DNA of 64,000 nt. Origin: Calliopum simillimum (Eukaryota; Arthropoda; Insecta; Diptera; Lauxaniidae). The notes below the pieces were generated by a model that did not search any database, was not told the origin of the DNA, and saw only the letters and a list, made by a program, of their open reading frames with translations. The stretch is from the NCBI GenBank assembly GCA_951812925.1, contig OX638370.1, forward strand, positions 7,588,001-7,652,000, in the 5' to 3' direction. Position numbers and translations under genes: made by a program. Shown here piece by piece: positions 34,282 through 45,895 of the stretch (its first letter is position 1; every line of letters begins with the position of its first letter).

Positions 34282-34959
34282 GTGAGTTGTGTAAAAAAGT
34301 ATAAAAAGGAATTTTTTTATTTCTTTTTAACCAGCTCGCTAAATAGCCACATTTCTTATTAAATGGAGTTTAATTAAGTTTTGACATGGGAGATTGGCAA
34401 AATTTGCAATGGATTTTAGAATGTTCCATTACTGATATGTAAATGTTTTCTGTGAACTTGAAAGGAAGTTCTTTTAAGTAGTTTTATAGCTTGGGGCATT
34501 AATATTTTTCAATTTAAATATAAGCTGGAAATTGCACTCAATCTTATCATATTCTTGGTTCAAATTTCAAAGTGAATTGGCCAATATTCCAAAAACTTTT
34601 TAAATTTGTTATTCCATTTTTTTTTAAATTATGCCCAGCAAACAAGTTTCTTTCCTAAGTTTTTTGGAAAAAATTAATATGGATGTGAAACTGGAAATTT
34701 TTTTATTGCTTTTTGGCAAATTAATAAAAAATAAAATAGAGGCGATATTTAAGAAAAACTCAGACAAAAATACCTTCATAAGAGGTCTTACAAAAGCAAG
34801 TTCGTTGCTTTAGTCTTTTGGAAATTTAATGAATAATGAATTTTATGAGCAGTGGAAAACCTCACATAAATTTAAATTTTTTTTTTTTTTTAAGGAAACC
34901 ATATTTGACTGGTGCCCAAGAATACACAAAATAATGTTGGATATCAATTTTAGCTGATA
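34282..34959. other. Kank intron, noncoding
   Basis: Nothing recognised beyond AT-rich intronic sequence. The small frame at 34631 has no support. Confidence 0.5.
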
Positions 34960-35958
34960 TCTATATTTCAGAACGACTTAAGCAACAAACTTGCTCAGTT
35001 ACCTCTCTAATTTGTATTAAATTTGAATAATGGACTTATTGAGTCAAAAATTTTACGAAAACTTTCTCTGTAGAAACAGAATGGTACCCAATATCAGGCA
35101 ATTTAGCAACTATGAATATTTTTAGTCAGGGACTTGGAAGTAAATGGATTACCAGAATCCATTACCATTTGCCATTACAAATTTTTATCATTGTTTGGCT
35201 AAATATACATAATAAGAACATTTTTTTTCCCGATATTTGAAGGTCATTTTCAAAGTAACTTTGGGCACAAAATTTAAATCCAAGGTCAATGTTGCCTGAT
35301 CATCTCAGAGTTTTGAGATATTAGAGTATAAATACACGAAAAACAACAATTTTGACTAGTTTTGAGTTTAAATGTAGAACGGACAAAATTTTTGTTATCT
35401 TTTTTTTTCCTTATTCTTCACGTAATACTTATCTTTTGCTTCAAAATGAGCTCTTGAAAGGTACCGTTTGGTGGTTTTTTTCAAGAGTTATGGAAATTTT
35501 AATATAACATTATGTACATGTGTATAATGTCGCAAAATGACACAAGCTCAAGATTTCACAATGTAATCTTAAATGAGCCATAATTTTTGAAGAACGCATC
35601 GTAAGGCACCTTTCAAGAGCTCATTTCGAAGAGAAAAAGTAGCACTATATGATGAACAGGATAAAAAAATTACAAAAACTTAGTGCAGACTACATCAAAA
35701 ATTACGATTTTTCTTGTACTTAAGCTCATATATCTCAATATCCTAAGGAAAATATCACAACCCTATGTTTGCAGGTGAAAGTTGTCTATCAAATATAAAT
35801 AAAATTGGCACACCCCGATTGCCTTTATGTCTTTTATTGCAGTTTTCAATTCTAAACCTTCTAAAAACATAGTATGCGTATTTTAAAAGACAAAAGTAAC
35901 AAGTTTTTTGACTTTCTAACATTAAACGTTTGTTGCTTAAGTCGTTTTGAAATATAAT
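34960..35958. repeat. Foldback element, ~1 kb
   Basis: ATATTTCAGAACGACTTAAG at ~34965 is mirrored by CTTAAGTCGTTTTGAAATAT ending ~35955. Further in, CTTTTGCTTCAAAATGAGCTCTTGAAAGG at ~35433 is matched in reverse by CCTTTCAAGAGCTCATTTCG at ~35609. Arms are ~400 bp. It is like the other foldbacks in size but differs in sequence. Confidence 0.8.
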
Positions 35959-36074
35959 TATACGTTTCTGTTGAGAATATTTTGCAAACACGGATTCATT
36001 CATCACTCGCTAATTCCTGCTTTCTTCATAGTGGTGATGAAGAAACTGATATACGAGTATGCTAATTTTTTAAT

Positions 36075-36550
36075 GACATTTTCTTCTCATTTTTTTTTTG
36101 CATGAAACATTTGCTCTCATGAAATATTTTCTCCCGTGAGGTGTTTTTCTTACTTGAGATATTTTTTCGCATAAGACATTTGCTCTTATGACATTTTCCT
36201 CTGGTAAAATAATCTCTCCCATGAGATTTTTTTCTCGCATGAGGTATTTCCCGCATGAGATATTTTCTTTTATAATATATTTTCTCCCATAAAATATTTT
36301 CTCCCATAACATATTTTCTCCCATAACATATTTTCTCCCATGAGATTTTTTTTCGCATGAAACATTTGCTCTCATGAAATATTTTCTCCCTGGAGATGTT
36401 TTCTCACTTGAGATATTTTCTCGCATAAGATATTTGCTCTCATTATATATTCCTCTGGTAAAATACTCTCTCCCATGAGATGTTTTTCTCGCATGAGGTA
36501 TTTCTCGCATGATATATTTTTTCCCATAACATATTTTTCCCCAAGAGATT
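36075..36550. repeat. Array 5 of the CTCATGAGATATTTTC repeat
   Basis: The densest and most regular array. Units such as TTTTCTCCCATAACATA and CTCGCATGAGGTATTTC run head to tail, and a ~255-bp block (36100-36345) is repeated with changes at 36355-36545. The minus-strand open frames here (36062-36631, with repeated GRKYVMGEN-type phrases) come from repeat periodicity. Confidence 0.85.
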
Positions 36551-37086
36551 TTTTATTTTAAACAGTTGTGAATCCCTTGAGTTGGTTAATAAAAGAACGT
36601 AGTTTATTTGAGTGCTGCAACAGCGTGTCATTGCAATATTGAGTCATCCAAAATAATCCTTTGATCTCTTGTAATATTTCCATTGGCAACTTTTATTTGA
36701 AGTTCAAAAAACTTCAAATTTTCATGGATAATTTAAGCATAAAATATGGCGCCAGTGTTGTTTTTTGCCATTAAAATTGTCGTTACACTAAATGACCAAA
36801 CTTCAAAGCGCTAAAAAGTTATCAACAACTTCATGGGGATAAAATAAAAAATAAATACACTCCCTCAATCAGCTACGCATGAAACTTTTGCTACATTTAC
36901 CGCAACGTCTGTACGTAATTCCCCCTGTCGCCGTGTCAAAAATAAAAAAAAACAACAACACAAAAACAAAAACAACTTTATTTAAAAACTCATTTTCTAA
37001 TGAGGCGCAAGTGTTACGCCAAAAATTATGCGCTGTCCCTCAAATAAAATAAATTATTTTTAAACAAATTTCACTCTACCCCACAG

Positions 37087-37621
37087 GAGCCCGATTCACC
37101 GCGTATAACACATCAGCCAGCATACGCGACGAGTACACCATATGCCAACGGCAACCACATCGAGTCAAGACAGCGCGCCTCCTCAGTGCCACGCTTCACA
37201 TATGGCGGTCTGACGCGTTCTGATTCACCTTTCGCCACATCATCATCGACATGTTCATCATTACGTGGTGGCGGCGGCGGTGGTGGTGGCGCTGAAAATG
37301 ATAAAGCCCAATCCGCTGCGCTCTTTCCGCAGCGTCACCCTGCCAATAGTCCACCAGAGACGCGTGCATTTTTACGTGATGCTTTGGATGAAGTTTGTAG
37401 TGATTTTGAACGCACACTGGAACGCGCATCAACGAAGCGTAAAAAGGCCACTGCCACTGCGACTGTGGATACTCCACTTGTTGGCGGCGGTAGAGTGGGC
37501 GTGGGTGTTCTTGGTCTGGTTGGTGGTTTTAGTGATCGCAATAACAACTATACGATGAGTAAATCAACATATGTGGAGAAACGCAGTTGTAAAACTTGGG
37601 AGGAATACGTACATGCATTGG
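37087..37621 (+). CDS. Kank: Kank exon, low-complexity linker
   Basis: A 535-nt exon (acceptor CCCACAG at 37086, donor GTAAGC at 37622) reads in phase from EPDSPRITHQPAY through a Ser/Gly-rich linker with eight consecutive glycines (LRGGGGGGGGAEN). A conserved-looking block TRAFLRDALDEVCSDFERTL, then a second Gly/Val-rich stretch, ends KSTYVEKRSCKTWEEYVHAL. It leaves in phase 1 with a single G, which joins AT at 61106 to form an Asp codon. Codon use is GC-richer than the surrounding introns. Overlapping frames at 37265 and on the minus strand are shadows. The next coding exon on the strand is 23.5 kb away. Confidence 0.9.
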
Positions 37622-39612
37622 GTAAGCTTATATTTTTATTATATTTTCTTTTTATTTAACAGTAGCGGCTAAAAATTAGCATTTTCTAGAAAAAAAAGTA
37701 ATTAGTTAGGTATTTCGAGATTAGCTAAGGCGATTAAATTAGTTTATCCTTAGTTACGCCCAAGCCGATTAAGTTTGCATCATAAAGAGCTTTTTAATTT
37801 GTGCAAAAAATTAGATAGCTAACCAAATAAAGTGTCAGTACGACAATGCTTTTTTAACCATTTACTGATTTTAAAAGCTTTTAAAAAAGCTTTTTTTGGC
37901 ATTTATGTGTTGTATGACAAAATAAAAATAATACAAAACAAACAAATTAAAGCTTAACTAAAAACGTAATAATTATATCATAAGTGAAAAAAGTACGAAT
38001 AGCGTTGTGATTTGGTTTGTCAAAAAGTAAACCAAATGAACCAGTAAGAACGCTCATCGTTGAGCTTTTGGTTTTTTCTTATTTTGGTAGTATGTTTAAC
38101 CGAGGTAGTGGGAACAAGACATTTTATTGAGGCATGACTCATTTTACTGGAATTCTGTTTGTTGCTCCTAAACAACTGAGTAAAAATTTTCGCTGGACTT
38201 TTGTCCGTAAGCTTTTGATGACACGAAAGCAGACTAATGTCTCTAAAGGATTTTCATGTTTTTTCAAACTAAACTACACATTTCAAAATGTGATGCAATA
38301 AAAATAATTATCGCAACAAATAAATTATTGTATATGTCATGTTTATGTTTAATCTTCTTGGAAATGCAATTAAGAAACAGGCCATTACTTAGTATGCCGA
38401 ACAAAAACATTAAATTGCCGGACCATTTTATGTCATTTATTTTTGGTGATAGCAATTTTGCAACGCAGCGTATTTCATATGCAACTTTGAGCGCAAAAAT
38501 AACAACAACAACAGCAAACAGCTAAGTGCTGTATACAGATTAGAAAAAAAAATTAGCATTTGATTTGAAATAGAGTGAATCGAAAACAATTTCAGCAATT
38601 CTGAGCGAAAAAAAAAATTTCTTAATAAATTTGACGATTCCACTAAAAAATATTCAAAAATAAAAACATCCAAAAAAAAAAAAAAACATCCACAAATTTT
38701 TTGACATTTTTTAATAGATATTTTTTGTATTGGATGTTTTTTTGGATATTTTTTGATAATCACTAAATTTGACACTAAAAATTTTCGACACAAAGAAAGC
38801 TGTACTTATTTGGGTAAATCTCCGCAAAAGGTACCACAACATGTCTTCTTTGTCCCAACTTTTTTTATTTTTTATTACTTGAAGGCATAGAATATGATGA
38901 CATTAATTTCTGGAACATTTTTAAAAAATGAACATAAGATTTCAGGGTTGCCATATGTTTTTTTTCTAAGTTTCGCTTAAATAATATATTTAAAAAATTA
39001 AAATAAAATTTTATTCTCAAAACGCAAAAATAAACTTTAGAAAGAACCATGATTCAATAACAATGGTTATGGCAAGTAGTCCAAATAAACAAAATGGAAC
39101 CCTGATTTTGCCTTGCTATCTGTCAAAAGACTAGAATCAAAACAAAGAGTTTTGACATAATCGTAGTTTAAAAATTATAAAAAGAAGCAGCATTTGTTGT
39201 CGCTGCAACCAGGGCGATTCAACCAACATATATTTTACGGTTGCCAGATGGTTGTTTTCGAAAAGTTATTTTAAATCTTATTATAATTAATTACACACTA
39301 AAAAATAATAGTTTAAATCGTTGAAAAAAACGTCACTTAAATCGGTAAAGACTCACCGAACCGAAATTTGGTTTAAACGAAACAAACAAAAAAAAAAAAA
39401 GAAAAACCGGGTGGAAATGTACAACTTCAGAAAATTTTATCTGAGCGGTTCTGAAACCAAAAATTTCAATTTAGTCAAAAAACATAAGAAAATCCAGCTG
39501 GCAACCCTAAAAATTTATGTTGGATTTTTGAAAAGTTAAGTGTTTTAAGACTAAATAACTATTTTTTTTTTTAGATTAAAGATTTACGCAAAAACTAACA
39601 AAAAAAACTAAC
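37622..39612. other. Start of the 23.5-kb Kank intron, noncoding
   Basis: AT-rich. The segment 39300-39420 (CTCACCGAACCGAAATTTGG, poly(A), CCGGGTGG) repeats the text at 15040-15125. Candidate frames at 38256 and 38437 show no domain. Confidence 0.5.
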
Positions 39613-40569
39613 AAAAAAACTGGTGAAGAATTACTAACCGAAGAATGACAAAATGTTGCAAAAAACGGGCGAAGAATGACTAAATGGAGAATGACGAAAT
39701 GTTGCAAACACAGTAATATTCACAATGAAATAAGCAATTATTTAAAAAAAAAAAGTTGAAAGTGGTGGACATCCCAATTAATTGTTATAAAGATAAAATA
39801 ATATATTAAGTAATATTAAAAAAAAAAAAAAATAGTAAAGGTGTAACCTTAAGCCTAGCCAAACATTGAATAACCTACACTGCAGTATTTTTTTTTTAAA
39901 TTTTGCTTATATGGGAGGTGCTACGCCCTCTTGTCCGAGTTCACCCAGTTTTTGCTCAGAGCTTGCAGTTACTGTTCTCAGTATTTGTGTGTATTTTGGT
40001 TGCATTGTCGTGAAAAAACTCCTAAGGTTGTATTTTGAATATATTTTTTGTATGGGTGGTAGGCGTGCCCGTTGACCGATTGCGCTCATTTTCAATTCTT
40101 CGAGTTAACTTTTACGGCAAATACACTGTACCAAATTTCACTGAATTATGTTGGTTAGTTTTCCCAAAAAAAATATTTAAACAGACAGACAGACACCCAG
40201 CCAGCCAGCCAGACAGACGGAATTAGCTATATCGGCTCAGGAGGTGACGCTGATCAAGAATATATACACTTTTCTATATTCGTCACGCCTCCTTATCTGC
40301 ATTTCGAACGGAAGGACAAAGTGAATACACCCTGGGTGTAGGGTATAAAAAAGCAGGTGGAAAATTATTAAGTGGAGAGTGACAAAATGTTGAAAAAAAA
40401 AAAAACGAGCGTATAATGACTAAACGGAGAATGACGAAATGTTGCAAAAACAGTAATATCACAATGAAATAAGCAAATATTTTTAAAAAAGTTGGATAGC
40501 CGCTCTAATTGTTTATTGATTTAATTATATAAAAATAAAATAATATGTTTAGTAATATTAAAAAAAAAA
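39613..40569. repeat. ~220-bp direct repeats flanking a dispersed element
   Basis: 39613-39832 and 40352-40569 are direct copies (AATGACTAAATGGAGAATGA, ACGAAATGTTGCAAACACAG, CAATGAAATAAGCAA, AAATAATATATTAAGTAATA). Between them, 39840-40350 is a dispersed repeat with ATGGGAGGTGCTACGCCCTC, an (ACAGACAG/CCAGCCAG) run at 40182-40218 and the ending GGGTGTAGGGTATAAAAA. A longer relative of that middle element is at 47822-48575. Confidence 0.75.
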
Positions 40570-40839
40570 TCACGAGTAGAATGACATGCACTTGCGTTCT
40601 TTACAAAAAAAAAAAACCCACTAACTTTCACAATCGAAAAACCAAAAATGACAGAGCTGAAAATCCACTAAATCTGCTCTTTCGCTTCACTTTCAGTTTT
40701 CTTTTTACTCAATATTTAAAAAATGTACAGTTATAATAAGAAAAACTGAGGAAGATAGTTTAAAATAAATGACCAACTTCTATAAAACTATTTCAATTCT
40801 ATATAAACTTTTTTTTTTTTTAAGAGTTAATACAACAGT

Positions 40840-40876
40840 TACTGAAATATATATATATGTATATATATATATATAC
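40840..40876. repeat. AT dinucleotide microsatellite
   Basis: A run of alternating AT interrupted by ATGT immediately precedes the GTCTTG-rich MITE. Confidence 0.85.
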
Positions 40877-40891
40877 AAACAATGTCGTACT

Positions 40892-41350
40892 TAGTGATGA
40901 GCAAAATTAGTCTTTGTCTTGATTCTTGCTCTGGTCTTGGTAATTTTGCAAGAACAAGACCAAGACCAAGACTGCTATGATCTTGGTCTTGCTCACGATG
41001 ATCATCAAGACCAAGACTGCTTTTAAGTTTTGCGAATTTATAGTTAATAGGTTTATCAAGCCCCTCTCAAGCATAAAATCATATCTCAATTCGAAGTCTG
41101 GCATCTTAAAAAATCAACTGCTTTGTACAAATAAGGTTTGGAAATTTTGAATACTTAACAATCTTTAGAATTTTTTTTCAAGACCAAGACCGAGACCGAG
41201 ACCAAAACTTAATGACCAAGATTAAGACCAAGACCAAGACGCAATATCAAAACAAAGACCAAGAACAAGACGCAACATGCAACATGCAAGAACAAGACCA
41301 AGACCAAGACTGCTATGATCTTGGTCTTGGCCTTGGTTTCCTCATCACTA
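40892..41350. mobile_element. GTCTTG-rich MITE, copy 1 (459 bp)
   Basis: Perfect 10-bp ends TAGTGATGAG and CTCATCACTA enclose stretches of (AAGACC)n/(GGTCTT)n around a unique centre (GTTAATAGGTTTATCAAGCC, CATCTTAAAAAATCAACTGC). Copy 2 (48580-49018) is the same element in opposite orientation, and copy 3 (62100-62508) is decayed. No coding capacity. Confidence 0.88.
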
Positions 41351-41369
41351 GTCGTTCAAGTGTTTTTAG

Positions 41370-41640
41370 AAAATAACGTGCGAAAACGGGCAAATTAAGT
41401 GCACCAAGAAGCGGTTAGGGACAGGACGGAGAATGACTTTTTAACACTAATGTTATAGTTTCATATTAAAATATTAAGAACTATTTTTTTTAAGCTATTC
41501 GTATGGAAGCTCTTGTGGAGTATCCATATTAAATAGTTAAAATATCAAATTTAAAATTTAAACATGGTTTTGGGCCCTGGGATATTGAATGGTACATTTT
41601 CTTTTAGAATCAGCCATTTACATATTCCTAGTGTGAAATT
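41370..41640. repeat. Intact copy of the repeat split at 16490-17760
   Basis: It carries AAGAAGCGGTTAGGGACAGG and AACATGGTTTTGGGCCCTGG in uninterrupted order, and so marks where the 16490-17760 copy was interrupted. Confidence 0.65.
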
Positions 41641-43590
41641 TGAAATAACGATACAAATTACCTTTATTTAAAAAAAAGTTGACTTGCCAGTAAAATACCG
41701 TGTTAGCCTAAATCTTGTTTAGCTTGTTTGTGTGCTGAAAAACTTGTCGTAGTTACCATTACTTTTGTTTGCCTTTTTTTCATTCATAATAATTTAGTTT
41801 TACATTGGCACGAATAGTCAAATGATTTTCTCATCTTGGCCTACATAGTTGGTCCACGAGGACGTCTCTAGAATACACAAAATCCGGTGTAATTTGGTAC
41901 ATTTACCATTATTGTAGTGGTGATGTCTTTCTAGGTGATGAAGCGTATTATGCTAGTGTAAGAAAAAGAACTCTATCTAACCTCCCATACGACAAGCTTA
42001 AGCCTGGAATCAGCATCATGCACACAAGCCACTTACACATATTACAAGTATGGTCTATGACATAAAATGGCGCCCAACGTAGAGTTCAGGTTCTTTGGGT
42101 CTACTTTATAGCACAATTGTAAAAGTATTGGAATTAATTTTGAACTCAAAATAAGTTTGTACAGCACAAAAGGTATGACAGAATAAAAATATTAATTTTA
42201 GTATGAATACACTTTCAGCGCGCTTGGACGATTTCCTTCTCGAAAATGAAACATTTGATGCACTCCACCCTGATATTTAATTTAATTTTGTCTCTTACTT
42301 TTTAGTGACGAAGTTTCACGTTCCAATTTTGTTTTTCCTTTAGCGTTAATTTATTGCATAAACAAAAAAACTTTGAAAGAAAAATACAAAAAGCAATCGT
42401 AAACAATTTGAATTTCAATTGATATTTTTAGTCGCAATTTTCAGCTGGTTGAATTTTAATGCGTTACAGAAAAAAAAAAAATAATTTTTTTCTCCTTTTT
42501 AATTTAAGCATTGTGCTGTTTTTGGTTTAACGTATAAAATTTTGTTTTAATTTTTTTTTCCCGTTCACATAAATAAATGCAAATGTTTGCACAATTCAAT
42601 TTTTTTTTTTTTTGCTTGTAATTTTTTTCTGACTGTGACTGTTAAAACAACAGTGTTGACAAGATGTTGGGAAAATAAACAATTATTGGCGCATTAGCAA
42701 TTTTGGATTTGGTCGCGTTTCGTTCCTGTTTTTTTTTTTATTTTGGTTCACATACAATTTTTTTAACAATAAAAAAATCGAATAAAAAACAGCAAATAAA
42801 AAATAAATAAACATAAAAAATGTTGTGATTTTTGAAAAAAAAAAAAAAAAATCAAAATATTATTATTTAATTGCTTATAGTTTATTAACCCACGTTTATT
42901 TCTTTCAACGCGTTCAATTTTCTAAGATCTCTAGAATTTTTTTATGTTAAAAAATAAATAAAAAAAGGGGCAAGAACACTTTAGCGAAAAAAAAAAAAAT
43001 GTTTTTCCTCTATGAATCATACGCACTCGCACAAATAAATAAACGATAAAAAATTAAGTCACATGCGAAAAATGGCTAAAGAAACGTAAAATCAAATGAA
43101 TAAGTCACTTGAAAACGTTTTGGTAAGAAAATAGAAAAAAAAAAAATCGAATGAAATATACTTATTTCAGTGACAATGTTTTAGTGGTCTTTTATAATAA
43201 AAAATAAAAAATACTTTATTTAAAAAATGCGTCATTAAGAAACTAAAATAAATTTTTTCTAAAATTAAAAAATCTCAAGATCTTACGGAAGCCAATAGTT
43301 GAAACGTCCTTAAATTCTCAAAATAGAAAGAGCATGTACAAGGACTTTATGCAAATTACGTATAAATTAACGAAGATTAGTTAAGTCAACATAGTCACTG
43401 CGGCCTATAATGTAATAATCCTAGAAAGAATTAAAAAAAAAAAATCATTTCATAGGTGAATAGGATAAATAAATGTTAGTATGTTCGTTGGAGGTAAAGT
43501 GCTCACCTCCAAAATAATGAAATATATTTACAATGTTCTATTTTTATCTTTTCTTCATTTTCAACCTCAGCTAATCAATTAAAATCCAAG
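41641..43590. other. AT-rich noncoding intron
   Basis: No gene, RNA gene or element ends seen. Poly(A)/poly(T) runs are frequent between 42470 and 43150. Confidence 0.55.
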
Positions 43591-44621
43591 TTAACCCTTT
43601 CATGCCCGAATTCATTTGGGGGATCTAAAATTTTTTTGAGGCTATCAATTGCAAATATAGACCTAAAGAACAAATAGTTTTAATTTCAAGGTCCTGCATA
43701 TCCTAGTTTGTTCTCTGGAAGATGTTGCAACATTGGGCATTGCTGGTAAACTTTGTAAAATAAAATTAATGAACAATACAGATTTTATATTGTATTTAAT
43801 TAGACATTTTTTTAAGAATTTGATACCCATTCTCCAATATATAGTCTGTTGAAGTCTCAATGGGTTTGCATGGTCCATAGTGTAAAATTATGTATAATAG
43901 AAGTTGTAGGGGTTTTAGCTGAAACAGGTGACAAATTTGCCTCCTTGTGTGTAGGTGTTGTTCTATTTGCAGTGTTGCAGTAGTTGATCAGCTTTATCTA
44001 ACTGAGAGTTCCTGTTTATCATATTTTATACTTCTGTGGTAGAATACTTCTACTTCTGCTTAATTTATGCACCATCCCAAACTCTGAATTACACCTAAAA
44101 GAGATCCGAAGACCAAACAGCGAAATTTACAGCACTTGAGTGGCATCCACAAGGCAGCTCATGTAGTGGTAAATAAAAAGTTACCTGTAAAAGGGTTTTG
44201 GAGAAGGAACTCCAACGGAATTGTCTTGGAAAGAGATGAAAGTTATTGCATATTGGCCTTATACTCAAGTATGAGTTAGAGATAAAATACATTCAATAAA
44301 TTTATGTAAATAAATTTAATCGCATATATCGGAACGATCAACACCTCTCATGTGCTCCTTGAAGCTATCAACAGCTGGACGAGGATTACCCAAAAGCTTT
44401 ATAGTGGGTGGGACGAGGATTACCCAAAAGCTTTATAGTGTGATCCTCGTCCTTTTAAGCTACATAACTCCTTTTCATGAATTAGAAAACAGTTTCCTAG
44501 ACGATTATTACGAGTTGTTCCTACTCTTAAGTAGGCCTGTGCACACGGAGGTTTTGGAGGTTCATCCCCCCAGGAAGAATTTTTACCTATATATAATGGC
44601 ACGAATTTAATGTTCAGCATA

Positions 44622-45895
44622 AGGACTGCCCCAGAAAAATTTGATACTTTTATTTCTTAAGATTATGATTTACCTGATGAACGTGTAGGTCGAAATATGG
44701 GTGCTATTTTTTCTATATAACATGACGATTACAAAAATATAAAGATGTCTAGCAATCAAAAAAAAAAAAAAGCGCAAACTCATTTTGTACACTTACCTGC
44801 AAAAACCAGAATTAAAATATTCAGCCATAGCTAAAAAAACAGGTGCATCAAAAATCACTGTCCAAAGGGTTATTTCGAATTATAGAAAGTGTCAACATAT
44901 TACGCGGAAAAAGGGTTCAGGTAGAAAAGCCTGTATAGACCCACAGTTGGTGAAAAAGATGAAGCGCCTTTATAAGCATAATCCTAACACTTCAGAACGA
45001 GATATGGCTGCCAGAGCAAGAACCTCAAAATCTTCTATAAGCAGACTAAAGAAAAAACTTAAGCACAAGACCTACAGTGTTCAAAAAGAACCAGACCGTT
45101 ACCATGAAAAGCAGTTAGAGGCTCAAAAGCGAGCTCTAAAGTTATTTGTCGATTACCTGACTAAATTTGACTGCTGCATAATGGACGATGAAACATACGT
45201 TAAGGCAAATTTTAAACAGCTACCAGGGCACGAATTTTATACCTGTTCGGTGAAGGTCAGGTATAGAGCAAATTTAAAGAAAAAATTACAAAATTTTCCA
45301 AACAGTATATGGTTTGGCAGGCCATATGCACTTGCGGTCTGAGAAGCAGTTTTTTTGTAACACAGAGCACAATTAATTCGAAAATTTATATTGATGAATA
45401 CCTTCAAAAACGTCTTTTGCCATTTATTCGTGAGCACGGGGGTACTGCAATGTTCTGGCCTGATTAAGCAACATCTCACTACTCTAGGGCCACCTTAGAA
45501 TGGTACCTTAGAATGGTACAGTAGCAATAATGTAAATTTTGTACCCAAACATGCGAATCCACCTAACTGCCCAGAGTTTCGACATATTGAGAGATATTGG
45601 GCTCTAATGAAATCAGATCTTTTTAAGAGTAAAAGCACTGCAAAAAATTTAAAAGATTTCAAAAATAAGTGCCGAAGGTCGTACGGTACTGTTGACGAAA
45701 CAACTGTACAAAACTTAATGAAGGGTCTTAAGAAAAAGTAAAATATTTTTATATAAAATAAATATTTGTTAATAGTGTAAGGTTGTTAATGTTCGTTATA
45801 CTACTCATTAATAAAAAAAACAATATTTAAAAAAATTCATTACGTATTTTTTAATTGATGAAAAACAAAGTATCAAATTTTTCTGGGGCAGTTCT
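44622..45895 (+). mobile_element. Tc1/mariner (DD37E type) element, 1,274 bp, TA-flanked
   Basis: Inverted ends AGGACTGCCCCAGAAAAATT (44622) and its counterpart AATTTTTCTGGGGCAGTTCT (45895) differ at one base. They extend ~30 bp and lie between TA duplications (44620-44621, 45896-45897). The interior is one decayed transposase gene. It was inserted into the piggyBac-type element, so it is the younger of the two. Confidence 0.95.
44745..45741 (+). pseudogene. Mariner-family transposase, inactivated
   Basis: The N-terminal half is open from 44785 to 45342: a helix-turn-helix pair (KKTGASKITVQRVI; RTSKSSISRLKKKL) followed by the first catalytic Asp block CIMDDETYVKAN. The likely ATG is at 44745 and is separated from this frame by a slip in a 14-A run. 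Breaks: a frameshift near 45300, an in-frame TAA right after the second catalytic Asp (MFWPD), and a 13-bp tandem duplication (CCTTAGAATGGTA twice at ~45496-45521). The third block FRHIERYWA carries the Glu. Not counting the duplication, 37 residues separate the second Asp and the Glu, so DD37E. The C-terminus ends LMKGLKKK at 45741. Confidence 0.93.

Noticed and set aside
36062..36631. Minus-strand Lys/Arg-rich repeat proteins (GRKYVMGEN phrases)
   Set aside because: They are readings of the CTCATGAGATATTTTC array; periodicity and composition explain the open frames.
37196..37558. Overlapping frames on both strands in the Kank linker exon
   Set aside because: Shadows of a GC-rich coding exon whose frame is fixed by phase with its neighbours.
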